NCBI GenBank assembly: GCA_963784645.1
Contig: CAWARY010000011.1
Span: 287,996-351,995, forward strand
Origin: JBBRVW01 sp963784645
GTDB lineage: Bacteria > Actinomycetota > Actinomycetes > JACCUZ01
Reading direction: 5' to 3'
Length of the DNA: 64,000 nt
Position numbers and translations under genes: made by a program. Numbering within the stretch: the stretch's first letter is position 1; every line of letters starts with the position of its first letter. Below, piece by piece: positions 15,992-24,052 of the stretch. The notes under the pieces were generated by a model. That model was given only the letters and a program-made list of their open reading frames with translations, was not told the origin of the DNA and did no database searches.

Positions 15992-16948
15992 TCAGGAGAC
16001 GACGGGCGTCGCCTCGACGGGGTCGGACGCCCGTGCCCGGCCGGACGGGCCGCGGTGGCGCAGCCCGTCGACGGACAGGACCGCGAGCGCGACCCAGACC
16101 AGCGCGAACCCGGCCAGCCGCGACGGCGGCATCGGCTCGTCGTAGAGCAGCACGCCGGTGAGCAGCTGCAGCACCGGCGCGATGTACTGCAGCAGACCCA
16201 GGACCGACAGCGGCACCCGCCGGGCGGACGACGCGAAGAGCAGCAGCGGGATGGCGGTCACCACACCCGTGCTGGCCAGCAGCAGCTCGTGGCCGGCGCC
16301 GACGTGGCCGAAGTGCCCGGTGCCCCGGGCCTCCAGGACCATCAGGTAGCCGAGGGCCGGCAGCACCAGCACGGCGGTCTCGACCGTGAGCGACTGCACG
16401 GCTCCGACGGTGGCACCGACCCGCTTCTTGAGCAGCCCGTAGGTGCCGAAGCTCGCAGCCAGCCCGAGGGCGATCCACGGCGGCCGGCCGTAGTCGACGG
16501 TGAGGACCACGACGGCCAGCGCGCCCAGCGCGATGGCCGCCCACTGCACGCGGCGCAGCCGCTCGTGGAGCACCACGACGCCGAGCAGGACCATCACGAT
16601 CGGGGTGACGAAGTAGCCGAGCGAGGTCTCGACGACGTGCCCGGAGTTGACGCCCCAGATGTAGATGACCCAGTTGGCCGCGATGAGCGCTGCAGCGAGC
16701 GACATCCGTCGCAGGGTCGTCCGGTCGCGCAGCAGTGGCCGCACCCACGACCAGCTGCGGGTCGCGGTGAGCACTGCGAGCACGACGAGCAAGGACCAGA
16801 CGATCCGGTGGGCCAGGATCTCGACCGCCCCGGCCGGCTCGAGCAACGGCCAGTAGAGCGGGAACAGCCCCCAGAGCAGGTAGGCGGCGGCGCCGTACGC
16901 GGTCCCGCGCCGTGGGTCGGGCGGCGGACCGTCGGCCCGGTCGGTCAG
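15992..16948 (-). CDS. rarD: RarD-like EamA transporter (likely CTG start)
   Basis: About 318 residues with ten hydrophobic spans in two EamA repeats, matching the RarD branch of the drug/metabolite transporter superfamily (FPLYWPLLEP, AHRIVWSL, NWVIYIWGVNSGHVVETSLGYF with internal motif, YIAPVLQLL). The first conserved span lies upstream of the only non-CTG start in frame (TTG 16846). Frame-consistent homology reaches a CTG at 16948 that overlaps the korB stop as CTGA, like the GTGA/ATGA overlaps of its neighbours, so I place the start there. Family substrates are poorly known (chloramphenicol resistance was the original association). Convergent with the LLM gene. Confidence 0.85.
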   Translation of the reverse strand: MTDRADGPPPDPRRGTAYGAAAYLLWGLFPLYWPLLEPAGAVEILAHRIVWSLLVVLAVLTATRSWSWVRPLLRDRTTLRRMSLAAALIAANWVIYIWGVNSGHVVETSLGYFVTPIVMVLLGVVVLHERLRRVQWAAIALGALAVVVLTVDYGRPPWIALGLAASFGTYGLLKKRVGATVGAVQSLTVETAVLVLPALGYLMVLEARGTGHFGHVGAGHELLLASTGVVTAIPLLLFASSARRVPLSVLGLLQYIAPVLQLLTGVLLYDEPMPPSRLAGFALVWVALAVLSVDGLRHRGPSGRARASDPVEATPVVS

Positions 16949-18027
16949 GACACGGTCCAGGTGTCGCTGCCGGCGAGCAGCGAGCCCAGCGCGTCCTCGT
17001 CGCCGACACCCTGGGTCTCCGCGGCGCGGGTGAGCTGGTCGGCCATCATGTCGTCGTAGACCGGGCGGGCGACGTCGCGGAAGACCCCGATGGGGGTGCG
17101 CGCCAGCGACAGGTCGGCGAGCCGCGACAGGTCGAACGCGTGCGACGGGTCGTCGGCGTGCGCGTCGTGGATCACGACCTCGGACTCGTCGACGTCGGCG
17201 ACCTCGACCACCTTCAGCGACGAGTCGGGTGACCTGACGACCCCGTGCTCGCCCTGGGCGCCCCAGCGGATCGGCTGACCGTGCTCGAGCCGGATCGTGA
17301 AGTCGTCGCGCGTCGCGGGGTCCTTGAGCGCCTCGAACGCCTCGTCGTTGAAGATGTTGCAGTTCTGGTAGATCTCGACCAGTGCGGTCCCCTTGTGGGC
17401 GGCCGCGGCCCTGAGCACCGAGGTGAGGTGCTTGCGGTCGGAGTCGATGGAGCGTGCGACGAAGGTCGCCTCGGCACCGAGCGCGAGGGACACGGGGTTG
17501 AACGGTGCGTCGAGCGACCCGAGCGGCGTCGACTTGGTGATCTTCCCGAGCTCGGACGTCGGGGAGTACTGGCCCTTGGTGAGTCCGTAGATCCGGTTGT
17601 TGAACAGCAGGATCTTGAGGTTCACGTTGCGACGCAGCGCGTGGATGAGGTGGTTGCCGCCGATCGAGAGCGCGTCACCGTCACCGGTGACCACCCACAC
17701 CGAGAGGTCCGGTCGCGACGCGGCGACGCCGGTCGCGATCGCCGGTGCGCGGCCGTGGATCGAGTGCATCCCGAAGGTGTCCATGTAGTACGGGAAGCGC
17801 GACGAGCAGCCGATGCCGCTCACGAAGACGATGTTCTCCCGGGCGAGGCCGAGCTCGGGCATGAACGACTGGACCGCGGCGAGGATGGCGTAGTCGCCGC
17901 ACCCCGGGCACCAGCGGACCTCCTGGTCGGTCTTGAAGTCCTTCGCGGACTGCTTGCCGCGCGCCTTGGGCACCAGCTCCAGCGACGGGTAGCCGCCGGG
18001 ACCGTTGCCGCTGTGGGTCTCGGTCAC
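16945..18027 (-). CDS. korB: 2-oxoacid:ferredoxin oxidoreductase, beta subunit
   Basis: The 360-residue beta subunit binds thiamine diphosphate: TGDGDALSIGGNH (115-126) with downstream NNRIYGLTKGQYSPTS is the TPP/Mg site, and CPGCGD (Cys40/Cys43) begins the Fe-S/TPP region. With the alpha subunit it converts a 2-oxoacid (usually 2-oxoglutarate) to the acyl-CoA and reduces ferredoxin. GTG 18027 overlaps the korA stop (GTGA), so the two subunits are coupled. The pair lies divergent from a reduced complex I operon, a sensible partner for ferredoxin electrons. Confidence 0.93.
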   Translation of the reverse strand: MTETHSGNGPGGYPSLELVPKARGKQSAKDFKTDQEVRWCPGCGDYAILAAVQSFMPELGLARENIVFVSGIGCSSRFPYYMDTFGMHSIHGRAPAIATGVAASRPDLSVWVVTGDGDALSIGGNHLIHALRRNVNLKILLFNNRIYGLTKGQYSPTSELGKITKSTPLGSLDAPFNPVSLALGAEATFVARSIDSDRKHLTSVLRAAAAHKGTALVEIYQNCNIFNDEAFEALKDPATRDDFTIRLEHGQPIRWGAQGEHGVVRSPDSSLKVVEVADVDESEVVIHDAHADDPSHAFDLSRLADLSLARTPIGVFRDVARPVYDDMMADQLTRAAETQGVGDEDALGSLLAGSDTWTVS

Positions 18028-19917
18028 TGCAGGTCCTCGCTCACTCCGGTGATGACGCTGGCCAGCTCCTCGGCCTTGAACGGCAGCCCGCGGACCTGGG
18101 TGTAGCCGATGACGTCGACGAGGTACTTCGCGCGCAGCAGCATCGTCAGCTGGCCGCCGTAGCCGTAGCCGAGGTTCATCTCGGGCACCAGCACCTTGTC
18201 GTAGCGCGCGAGGACCTCGCCCAGGTCGGTGGGGAACGGGTTGAGGTGCCGCAGGTGTGCCTGCGCGACCCGGACGCCCCGGCCGCGGACCAGGCGGGCC
18301 GCGGCCCCGATCGGCCCGTAGGTCGACCCCCAGCCGAGCACCAGGACGCGCGCCGCCCCGGACGGGTCCTCGACCTCCAGCGGCGGGATCGTCTTCGCCA
18401 CCGCGTCGATCTTGGCCTGCCGGGTCCGGACCATGAAGTCGTGGTTGGCCGGGTCGTAGCTGATGTTGCCGGTGCCGTCGGCCTTCTCGATGCCACCGAT
18501 GCGGTGCTCCAGGCCCGCGGTGCCGGGGACGGCCCACGGCCGGGCCAGCGTCTCGGGGTCACGTACGTAGGGGTGGTAGACCGCCCGCCGGCCGCCCTTG
18601 CCGTCGTCCTCCTCGGCGTTGGTCTCGGTCGCGAACTCGACCCCCAGGTCGGGCAGGTCCTCGACCGAGGGGATCCGCCACGGCTCGGAGCCGTTGGCGA
18701 GATAGCCGTCCGAGAGCAGGATCACCGGCACGCGGTACGTCGTGGCGATCCGCGCCGCCTCCAGTGCGGTGTCGAAGCAGTCGGCCGGCGAGCGCGGGGC
18801 GACGATCGGCACCGGTGCCTCGCCGTTGCGGCCGAACATCGCCTGCAGGAGGTCGGCCTGCTCGGTCTTGGTGGGCATCCCGGTCGACGGCCCGGCCCGC
18901 TGCACGTCGACGACGATCAGCGGCAGCTCGAGGCTGACCCCGAGGCCGATCGTCTCCGCCTTGAGCGCGAGGCCCGGCCCGGACGTGGAGGTGACCGCGA
19001 GCGACCCGGCGTACGCCGCGCCGAGGGCCGCCCCGACGGCGGCGATCTCGTCCTCGGCCTGGAAGGTCCGCACGCCGAACCGCTTGTGCTTGGACAGCTC
19101 GTGCAGGATGTCGGAGGCCGGGGTGATCGGGTAGGACCCGAGGAACAGCGGGAGCCCGCTGCGCTGCGAGGCGGCCACCAGCCCGTAGGACAGGGCCAGG
19201 TTGCCGGAGATGTTGCGGTAGCGGCCGGCGGGCAGCCGGGCCGGCTTGACCTCGTAGGAGACGGCGAAGTCCTCGGTGGTCTCGCCGAACGACCAGCCGG
19301 CCTGGAACGCGGTGAGGTTGGCCTTGAGGATCTCGGGGCTGCCGGGCGAACTTCGCCTCCAGGAACCTCGCGGTGCCCTCGGTCGGCCGGTTGTAGAGCC
19401 AGGAGAGCAGGCCGAGGGCGAACATGTTCTTCGCCCGCTCCGCCTCCTTCTTGGTGATGTCGATGCCCTTGAGGGCCTCGACCGTCATCGAGGTCAGGCC
19501 GACGGCGTGCACGGTGTACGCCTCGAGCGAGCCGTCCTCCAGCGGGTTCGTGAGGTAGCCGACCTTGACCAGGTTGCGCCTGGTGAACTCGTCGGTGTCG
19601 ACGATGATGTCGGCGCCGCGCTCGAGGTCGCCCATGTTGGCCTTCAGCGCGGCCGGGTTCATCGCGACGAGCACGTCCGGCCGGTCGCCCGGGGTCATGA
19701 TGTCGTGGTCGGCGAAGTGCAGCTGGAACGCCGACACCCCTGGCAGCGTCCCTGCCGGCGCGCGGATCTCGGCCGGGAAGTCCGGCAGCGTGGACAGGTC
19801 GTTGCCGAAGGACGCGGTCTCGGTGGTGAACCGGTCGCCGGTCAGCTGCATGCCGTCCCCGGAGTCACCAGCAAAGCGGATGATCACACGCTCGAGCTGC
19901 TGGACGTCCTTGGCCAC
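18024..19917 (-). CDS. korA: 2-oxoacid:ferredoxin oxidoreductase, alpha subunit (one-base frame break)
   Basis: The gamma/alpha fused subunit (about 630 residues if intact). Frame 1 gives the gamma-like domain from MAKDVQQLERVIIRFAG to FLEAKFAR; then homology continues in another frame through MAASQRSGLPLFLGSYPITPASDIL to the C-terminus. The break is at about 19341-19350, where GCCCGGCAGCCCC should be one base shorter to give FARSPEILKA. The whole span is 1894 bases, exactly 1 over a multiple of 3. All motifs on both sides are intact, so a one-base insertion (sequence error or a fresh mutation) is the simplest reading. Divergent from nuoA. Confidence 0.85.
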
Positions 19918-19925
19918 GCTCCCAC

Positions 19926-19941
19926 CCTACGACTCCGTAGG
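19926..19941. promoter_or_regulatory. Short inverted repeat upstream of korA (possible operator)
   Basis: CCTACG and CGTAGG form a perfect 6-bp inverted repeat with a 4-base spacer, starting 9 bases upstream of the korA start in the korA/nuoA divergent gap (19918-20133). It is well placed for a transcription-factor site or a leader hairpin. No regulator is identified. Confidence 0.35.
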
Positions 19942-19998
19942 TTCGCTCGTGGGACATGAGACGCGCCTCACGCCGCCGGCTTGCGGCACCAGACCCCA

Positions 19999-20049
19999 TG
20001 ATCCACAGCGGATCCGTTGGAGAAAGTCCAGCAGATCCGCTGTGGATCA
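19999..20049. repeat. Palindromic intergenic repeat, family A, copy 1
   Basis: Perfect 16-bp inverted arms TGATCCACAGCGGATC (19999-20014) and its complement (20034-20049) enclose a 19-base loop containing TGGAGAAAGT. A second copy in the opposite orientation lies at 60885-60935. It sits in the korA/nuoA divergent gap, so it is not a terminator for either gene. It could be a small mobile/REP-like element or a protein-binding site. Confidence 0.75.
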
Positions 20050-20133
20050 CCAGGGACGGCGGGGGAGCGCGGTGCTGGTCCCACCCGTACCGCCACCCAC
20101 TAGGCTCCCCGCAGGCACGATCGAGGAGGCACG

Positions 20134-20505
20134 ATGGACGGCTTCTACGGCGGCTACGGCCTCGTGGGCCTGCTCCTCCTCGCCGGCATCGCCTTCGTCA
20201 CGGTGGCGTTCACCGCCAACCGGCTGCTGCGCCCGACGGTGCCCGGGGGTGACAAGACGGTCACCTACGAGTGCGGCGTCGACCCGGTCGGCGAGGGCTG
20301 GGCCCAGAGCCACGTCCGGTACTACGTCTTCGCGTACCTCTATGTGATCTTCGCGGTCGACGCGCTCTACCTGTTCCCCTGGGCCACCGTCTTCGACGCC
20401 CCCGGCTACGGCGCCACCACGCTGGTCGAGATGTTCGTCTTCCTGGCCTTCCTCGGCGTCGGGCTGCTCTACGCCTGGCGCAAGGGGGTCCTCACGTGGC
20501 GCTAG
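20134..20505 (+). CDS. nuoA: NADH-quinone oxidoreductase (complex I) subunit A
   Basis: A 123-residue membrane subunit with three hydrophobic spans (about 8-28, 65-85 and 92-113) and the conserved YECGVDPVG and RYYVFAYLYVIFAVDALYLFPW loops of NuoA. A GGAGG site lies 6 bases before the ATG. First gene of the operon; it overlaps nuoB by 10 bases. NuoA sits at the junction of the membrane arm and the peripheral arm near the quinone site. Confidence 0.95.
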   Translation: MDGFYGGYGLVGLLLLAGIAFVTVAFTANRLLRPTVPGGDKTVTYECGVDPVGEGWAQSHVRYYVFAYLYVIFAVDALYLFPWATVFDAPGYGATTLVEMFVFLAFLGVGLLYAWRKGVLTWR

Positions 20506-21071
20506 GCGGCGCGGTGGACCTGCCCACCCCCGCGGTCGGGCCGCCGCACCTGGGTGCGCTGCAGCGGCACGCGCCGGAGCCGATGAAGCTGGTGCTCAAC
20601 TGGGGCCGCCGCTACAGCCTCTGGGTGTTCAACTTCGGGCTGGCCTGCTGCGCGATCGAGTTCATCGCGTCGTCGATGTCGCGGCACGACTTCATCCGGC
20701 TCGGCGTCATCCCGTTCGCCCCCGGCCCGCGGCAGGCCGACCTCATGGTCGTGAGCGGCACCGTCACCGACAAGATGGCACCGGCCGTCAAGCGCCTGTA
20801 CGAGCAGATGCCTGAGCCCAAGTACGTCATCTCCTTCGGTGCCTGCTCCAACTCCGGCGGCCCCTACTGGGACTCCTACTGCGTCACCAAGGGCGTCGAC
20901 CAGATCATCCCCGTCGACGTCTACGTCCCCGGCTGCCCGCCGCGGCCGGAGGCGCTGCTCCAGGGCATCCTCAAGCTTCAGGAGAAGATCGCCGCCGAGT
21001 CGCTCGGCGACCGCTACCAGGCGCACGCCCCGCGCGGGCCGATCCAGTCCGTCCGGGTCGACGATGAGTGA
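20496..21071 (+). CDS. nuoB: Complex I subunit B (N2 cluster)
   Basis: 191 residues from a GTG start inside the nuoA end, with a GGGGG site just upstream. The four ligands of the terminal 4Fe-4S cluster N2 are present: Cys51, Cys52 (GLACCAIEF), Cys117 (GACSNSGG) and Cys147 (PGCPPRPEA). NuoB normally passes electrons to quinone together with NuoD, but no nuoD is present in this operon. The C-terminus is short and acidic. Overlaps nuoC by 8 bases. Confidence 0.95.
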   Translation: MALGGAVDLPTPAVGPPHLGALQRHAPEPMKLVLNWGRRYSLWVFNFGLACCAIEFIASSMSRHDFIRLGVIPFAPGPRQADLMVVSGTVTDKMAPAVKRLYEQMPEPKYVISFGACSNSGGPYWDSYCVTKGVDQIIPVDVYVPGCPPRPEALLQGILKLQEKIAAESLGDRYQAHAPRGPIQSVRVDDE

Positions 21072-21654
21072 GGCGCCGGCACCGGGGAGCCCGGCCCAGG
21101 CGCTCGCCGCACGGTACGGCGAGCGCGCTGCTGTCGAGTCGGCGTACGGGCAGGACACCGTCGACGTGCCGCGTGAGTCCTGGGTCGAGGCGCTCACCGT
21201 CGCCCGCGACGAGCTGGGCTACGGCTACTTCGACTTCCTCACGGCCGTCGACCAGCTCGACGCGGACCCCGAGCCGGGGTTCGACGTCGTGGTCCACCTC
21301 TGGTCATTGAACGACCACACCCACCTGCTCGTGCGCACCAGGGTGCCGGCCGCCGACCAGGTGCTCGCCAGCGCGACGTCGGTCTTCGCCGGTGCCTCCT
21401 GGCACGAGCGCGAGACCTTCGAGATGTTCGGCCTCGACTTCGCCGGTCACCCGCACCTCGTGCCGCTGCTCCTCCCGGACGGCTTCGAGGGGCACCCGCT
21501 GCGCAAGGACTTCGTGCTCGCCGCGCGGGCGGCCAAGGCGTGGCCCGGCGCCAAGGAGCCGGGGGAGTCCGACGGCGACGCGCACAGCTCGCCGAGCCGG
21601 CGCAAGACCCGCCCGCCCGGTGTCCCCGACCCCGAGGCGTGGGGGCCTCGGTGA
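21064..21654 (+). CDS. nuoC: Complex I subunit C (30-kDa family)
   Basis: 196 residues. The C-terminal half has the NuoC signature WHERETFEMFGLDFAGHPHLVPLLLPDGFEGHPLRKDF (positions about 118-155), followed by a charged tail. There is no fused NuoD domain. ATG 21064 overlaps the nuoB end. The next gene is nuoH through a GTGA overlap, so the operon skips from C straight to H. Confidence 0.93.
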   Translation: MSEAPAPGSPAQALAARYGERAAVESAYGQDTVDVPRESWVEALTVARDELGYGYFDFLTAVDQLDADPEPGFDVVVHLWSLNDHTHLLVRTRVPAADQVLASATSVFAGASWHERETFEMFGLDFAGHPHLVPLLLPDGFEGHPLRKDFVLAARAAKAWPGAKEPGESDGDAHSSPSRRKTRPPGVPDPEAWGPR

Positions 21655-22619
21655 CCGACGCGCTCGAGATCGTGCTGCGGCTGGTGCTCGTGCTGGGTGC
21701 GTTCCTCACGCTGCCGCTGCTGGTGGGTCAGGCCGAGCACAAGGCGATGGCGCACATGCAGAGCCGGGTCGGCCCGATGTACGCCGGCGGGTTCCACGGC
21801 TGGGCCCAGCTGGTGGCCGACGGCGTGAAGTTCGCGCAGAAGGAGGACATCGTGCCGGCGGCCGCCGACCGCACCGTGTTCAAGCTCGCACCGGCCGTCG
21901 CACTCATCCCGTACCTCCTCGTCCTGATCGCGATCCCGCTCGCCCCCGACTGGGTCGCGCAGGAGCTCGACGCGGGCATCTTCTTCGTCATCGCCGTCAT
22001 GGGCGTCGGCGTCCTCGGCTCGCTGATGGCCGGCTGGGCCAGCGCGAACAAGTTCTCCCTGCTGGGCGGCCTGCGCAGCGCCGCCCAGCTCCTGGCCTAC
22101 GAGCTGCCCTTCCTGCTCGCCGCCGCCTCGGTCGCGATGGCCGCGGGGACGCTGTCGCTGTCCGGCATCGTCGCCGCCTGGGAGCCCTGGTGGCTGATCT
22201 GGCAGCTGCCCGGCGCAGTGGTCTTCTTCGTGGCCGGGCTCGCCGAGCTGCAGCGGCCACCGTTCGACATGCCGGTCGCCGACTCCGAGATCATCTTCGG
22301 CGCCTACACCGAGTACACCGGGTTGCGGTTCGCGCTGTTCCTGCTGGCCGAGTACGCCGGCATCGTCGTGCTGTCCGCACTGACGACGGTGCTGTTCCTC
22401 GGTGGCTGGAAGGGCCCGTTCGACGACGCCCTCTGGGGTGCGGTCGGTGCGGTGTGGACCCTGGCCAAGACGTTCGTGCTGTCGTTCCTCGTGATCTGGC
22501 TGCGGGTGTCCTACCCGCGGCTGCGCGCGGACCAGCTGCAGCGACTGGCGTGGCAGGGACTGGTGCCGATCGCGCTGGTCCAGCTCGCCCTGACGGGAGT
22601 GGTGGCGGTGGCGACATGA
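21651..22619 (+). CDS. nuoH: Complex I subunit H
   Basis: 322-residue membrane subunit with about eight spans and the conserved motifs AEHKAMAHMQSRVGP, DGVKFAQKEDIVP, RSAAQLLAYELPF, LAELQRPPFDMPVADSEIIFGAYTEYTG and WLRVSYPRLRADQL. It forms part of the quinone chamber and links it to the proton-pumping arm. GTG 21651 overlaps the nuoC stop (GTGA). Confidence 0.96.
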   Translation: MTDALEIVLRLVLVLGAFLTLPLLVGQAEHKAMAHMQSRVGPMYAGGFHGWAQLVADGVKFAQKEDIVPAAADRTVFKLAPAVALIPYLLVLIAIPLAPDWVAQELDAGIFFVIAVMGVGVLGSLMAGWASANKFSLLGGLRSAAQLLAYELPFLLAAASVAMAAGTLSLSGIVAAWEPWWLIWQLPGAVVFFVAGLAELQRPPFDMPVADSEIIFGAYTEYTGLRFALFLLAEYAGIVVLSALTTVLFLGGWKGPFDDALWGAVGAVWTLAKTFVLSFLVIWLRVSYPRLRADQLQRLAWQGLVPIALVQLALTGVVAVAT

Positions 22620-23155
22620 ACGTCCCGGGTGCGGGTCTGGCCAAGGGTCTGGCAGTGACCCTCAAGACGATGAGCCGTCGGTCGGTCACCCAGCACTACC
22701 CCGACGTGAAGCCCGAGCTGCCGCCGCGCAGCCGCGGCGTCATCGCGCTGCTCGCGGAGAACTGCACGGTGTGCATGCTGTGCGCCCGCGAGTGCCCGGA
22801 CTGGTGCATCTACATCGACTCGCGCAAGGAGACGATCCCGGCTCCGCCCGGTGGGCGGGAGCGGCAGCGCAACGTGCTCGAGCGCTTCGACATCGACTTC
22901 TCGCTGTGCATGTACTGCGGCATCTGCATCGAGGTCTGCCCGTTCGACGCGCTCTTCTGGTCGCCGGAGTTCGAGTACTCCGAGCTCGACATCCGCGACC
23001 TCACCCACGGCAAGGAGCGGCTGGGCGAGTGGATGCACACCGTCCCGGCGCCGCCCGCGCACGACGAGCACGGCGTGCGCGCCAAGGAGGTCGACGCAGC
23101 GTTCAAGGCCGCGGACGGTGCCGGCCCCGGCGCTGTCGTCCGAGAGCAGACGTGA
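22616..23155 (+). CDS. nuoI: Complex I subunit I (two 4Fe-4S clusters)
   Basis: 179 residues with two ferredoxin-like motifs: CTVCMLCARECP (Cys50, 53, 56, 60) and CMYCGICIEVCP (Cys98, 101, 104, 108), binding clusters N6a and N6b. In the absence of the NuoEFG module this subunit is the likely entry point for electrons from ferredoxin. ATG 22616 overlaps the nuoH stop. Confidence 0.95.
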   Translation: MNVPGAGLAKGLAVTLKTMSRRSVTQHYPDVKPELPPRSRGVIALLAENCTVCMLCARECPDWCIYIDSRKETIPAPPGGRERQRNVLERFDIDFSLCMYCGICIEVCPFDALFWSPEFEYSELDIRDLTHGKERLGEWMHTVPAPPAHDEHGVRAKEVDAAFKAADGAGPGAVVREQT

Positions 23156-23700
23156 GCGTCGTCGAGGTCCTGTTCGGACTGCTCGGCGTGGTGGCGCTCG
23201 GGTCGGGACTGCTCGTGGTCACCACCCGGCAGCTGGTGCACGCCGCACTCTGGCTGGTGGTGTGCCTCGGGGCGGTGGCCGGCTGCTACCTGCTGCTGTC
23301 GGCGGAGTTCGTGGCGTGGGTGCAGGTGCTCATCTACGTCGGCGCCGTCGTCGTGCTGCTGCTGTTCGGCCTGATGCTGACCAGGGCGCCGATCGGGGTG
23401 TCCACCGACCTGGACGCGCCGCCGCTGCAGCGCGTGCTCGCCGCCGTCGTCGCCACCGGGCTCGCGGCAGTCGTCGTCACTACCGTGGTCGACGCCTTCC
23501 ACGGCGAGCGGATCGACCTCGGCGACGACCAGGTGCGCGGCTCGACGGCGTCGGCCGGCGCTGCGATCTTCCGCGCCTGGGTGCTCCCCTTCGAGGCGCT
23601 CTCGGTGCTGCTGCTCGCCGCGCTGGTCGGCGCGATCGTGCTGTCCCGTCGCGACATCGGGCCGGCCGACGAGGTGCCGTCGCCGGAGGTCCGCGACTGA
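23152..23700 (+). CDS. nuoJ: Complex I subunit J
   Basis: 182-residue membrane subunit with about five spans. The segment AAGCYLLLSAEFVAWVQVLIYVGAVVVLLLFGLMLT-like region (residues about 40-75) carries the typical NuoJ third helix. GTG 23152 overlaps the nuoI stop (GTGA). NuoJ contributes to coupling between the quinone site and pumping. Confidence 0.92.
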   Translation: MSVVEVLFGLLGVVALGSGLLVVTTRQLVHAALWLVVCLGAVAGCYLLLSAEFVAWVQVLIYVGAVVVLLLFGLMLTRAPIGVSTDLDAPPLQRVLAAVVATGLAAVVVTTVVDAFHGERIDLGDDQVRGSTASAGAAIFRAWVLPFEALSVLLLAALVGAIVLSRRDIGPADEVPSPEVRD

Positions 23701-24052
23701 TGCCGCTGCTCATGCCGGTCCTGCTGTCCTCGCTGCTGTTCTGCATCGGCGTCTACGGCGTGCTGGCCCGGCGGAACGCGATCCTGGTGCTGATGTCGGT
23801 CGAGCTGATGCTCAACGCCGTCAACGTCAACCTGGTCGCCTTCGACGTCTGGCTGCGCGACGAGCTGCTGGCCGGGCAGGTGTTCACGCTGTTCGTCATC
23901 ACGATCGCGGCGGCCGAGGTGGGTCTCGGGCTGGCGATCGTGCTGCTGGTCTTCCGCAACCGGGAGACCACCCAGCTGGACCTGCTCGACGACCTGCACG
24001 ACCCGGAGCCGGAGCGGCCGCGAGCGCGTGGTCGAGGAGCGGTGTCACGTGA
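23700..24052 (+). CDS. nuoK: Complex I subunit K (C-terminal frame disturbed)
   Basis: The first about 100 residues are a clear NuoK with three spans and the conserved membrane Glu in LVLMSVELMLNAVNVN. ATG 23700 overlaps the nuoJ stop by one base. In the sequence as given the frame stays open to 24266, with a Ser/Arg-rich tail overlapping nuoL. A TGA at 24050-24052 that overlaps GTG 24049 looks like the true end; reaching it needs one base added between about 24005 and 24045. That would give about 117 residues, normal for NuoK. Confidence 0.82.

Noticed and set aside
18024..19917. Programmed frameshift in korA
   Set aside because: No slippery heptamer or downstream structure is evident, and similar breaks occur in unrelated genes; error is the simpler reading.
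19865..20050. Short peptide frames across palindrome A, also at 60595-60936
   Set aside because: Both copies give similar peptides only because the DNA element is repeated; there are no ribosome sites, and they overlap other features.
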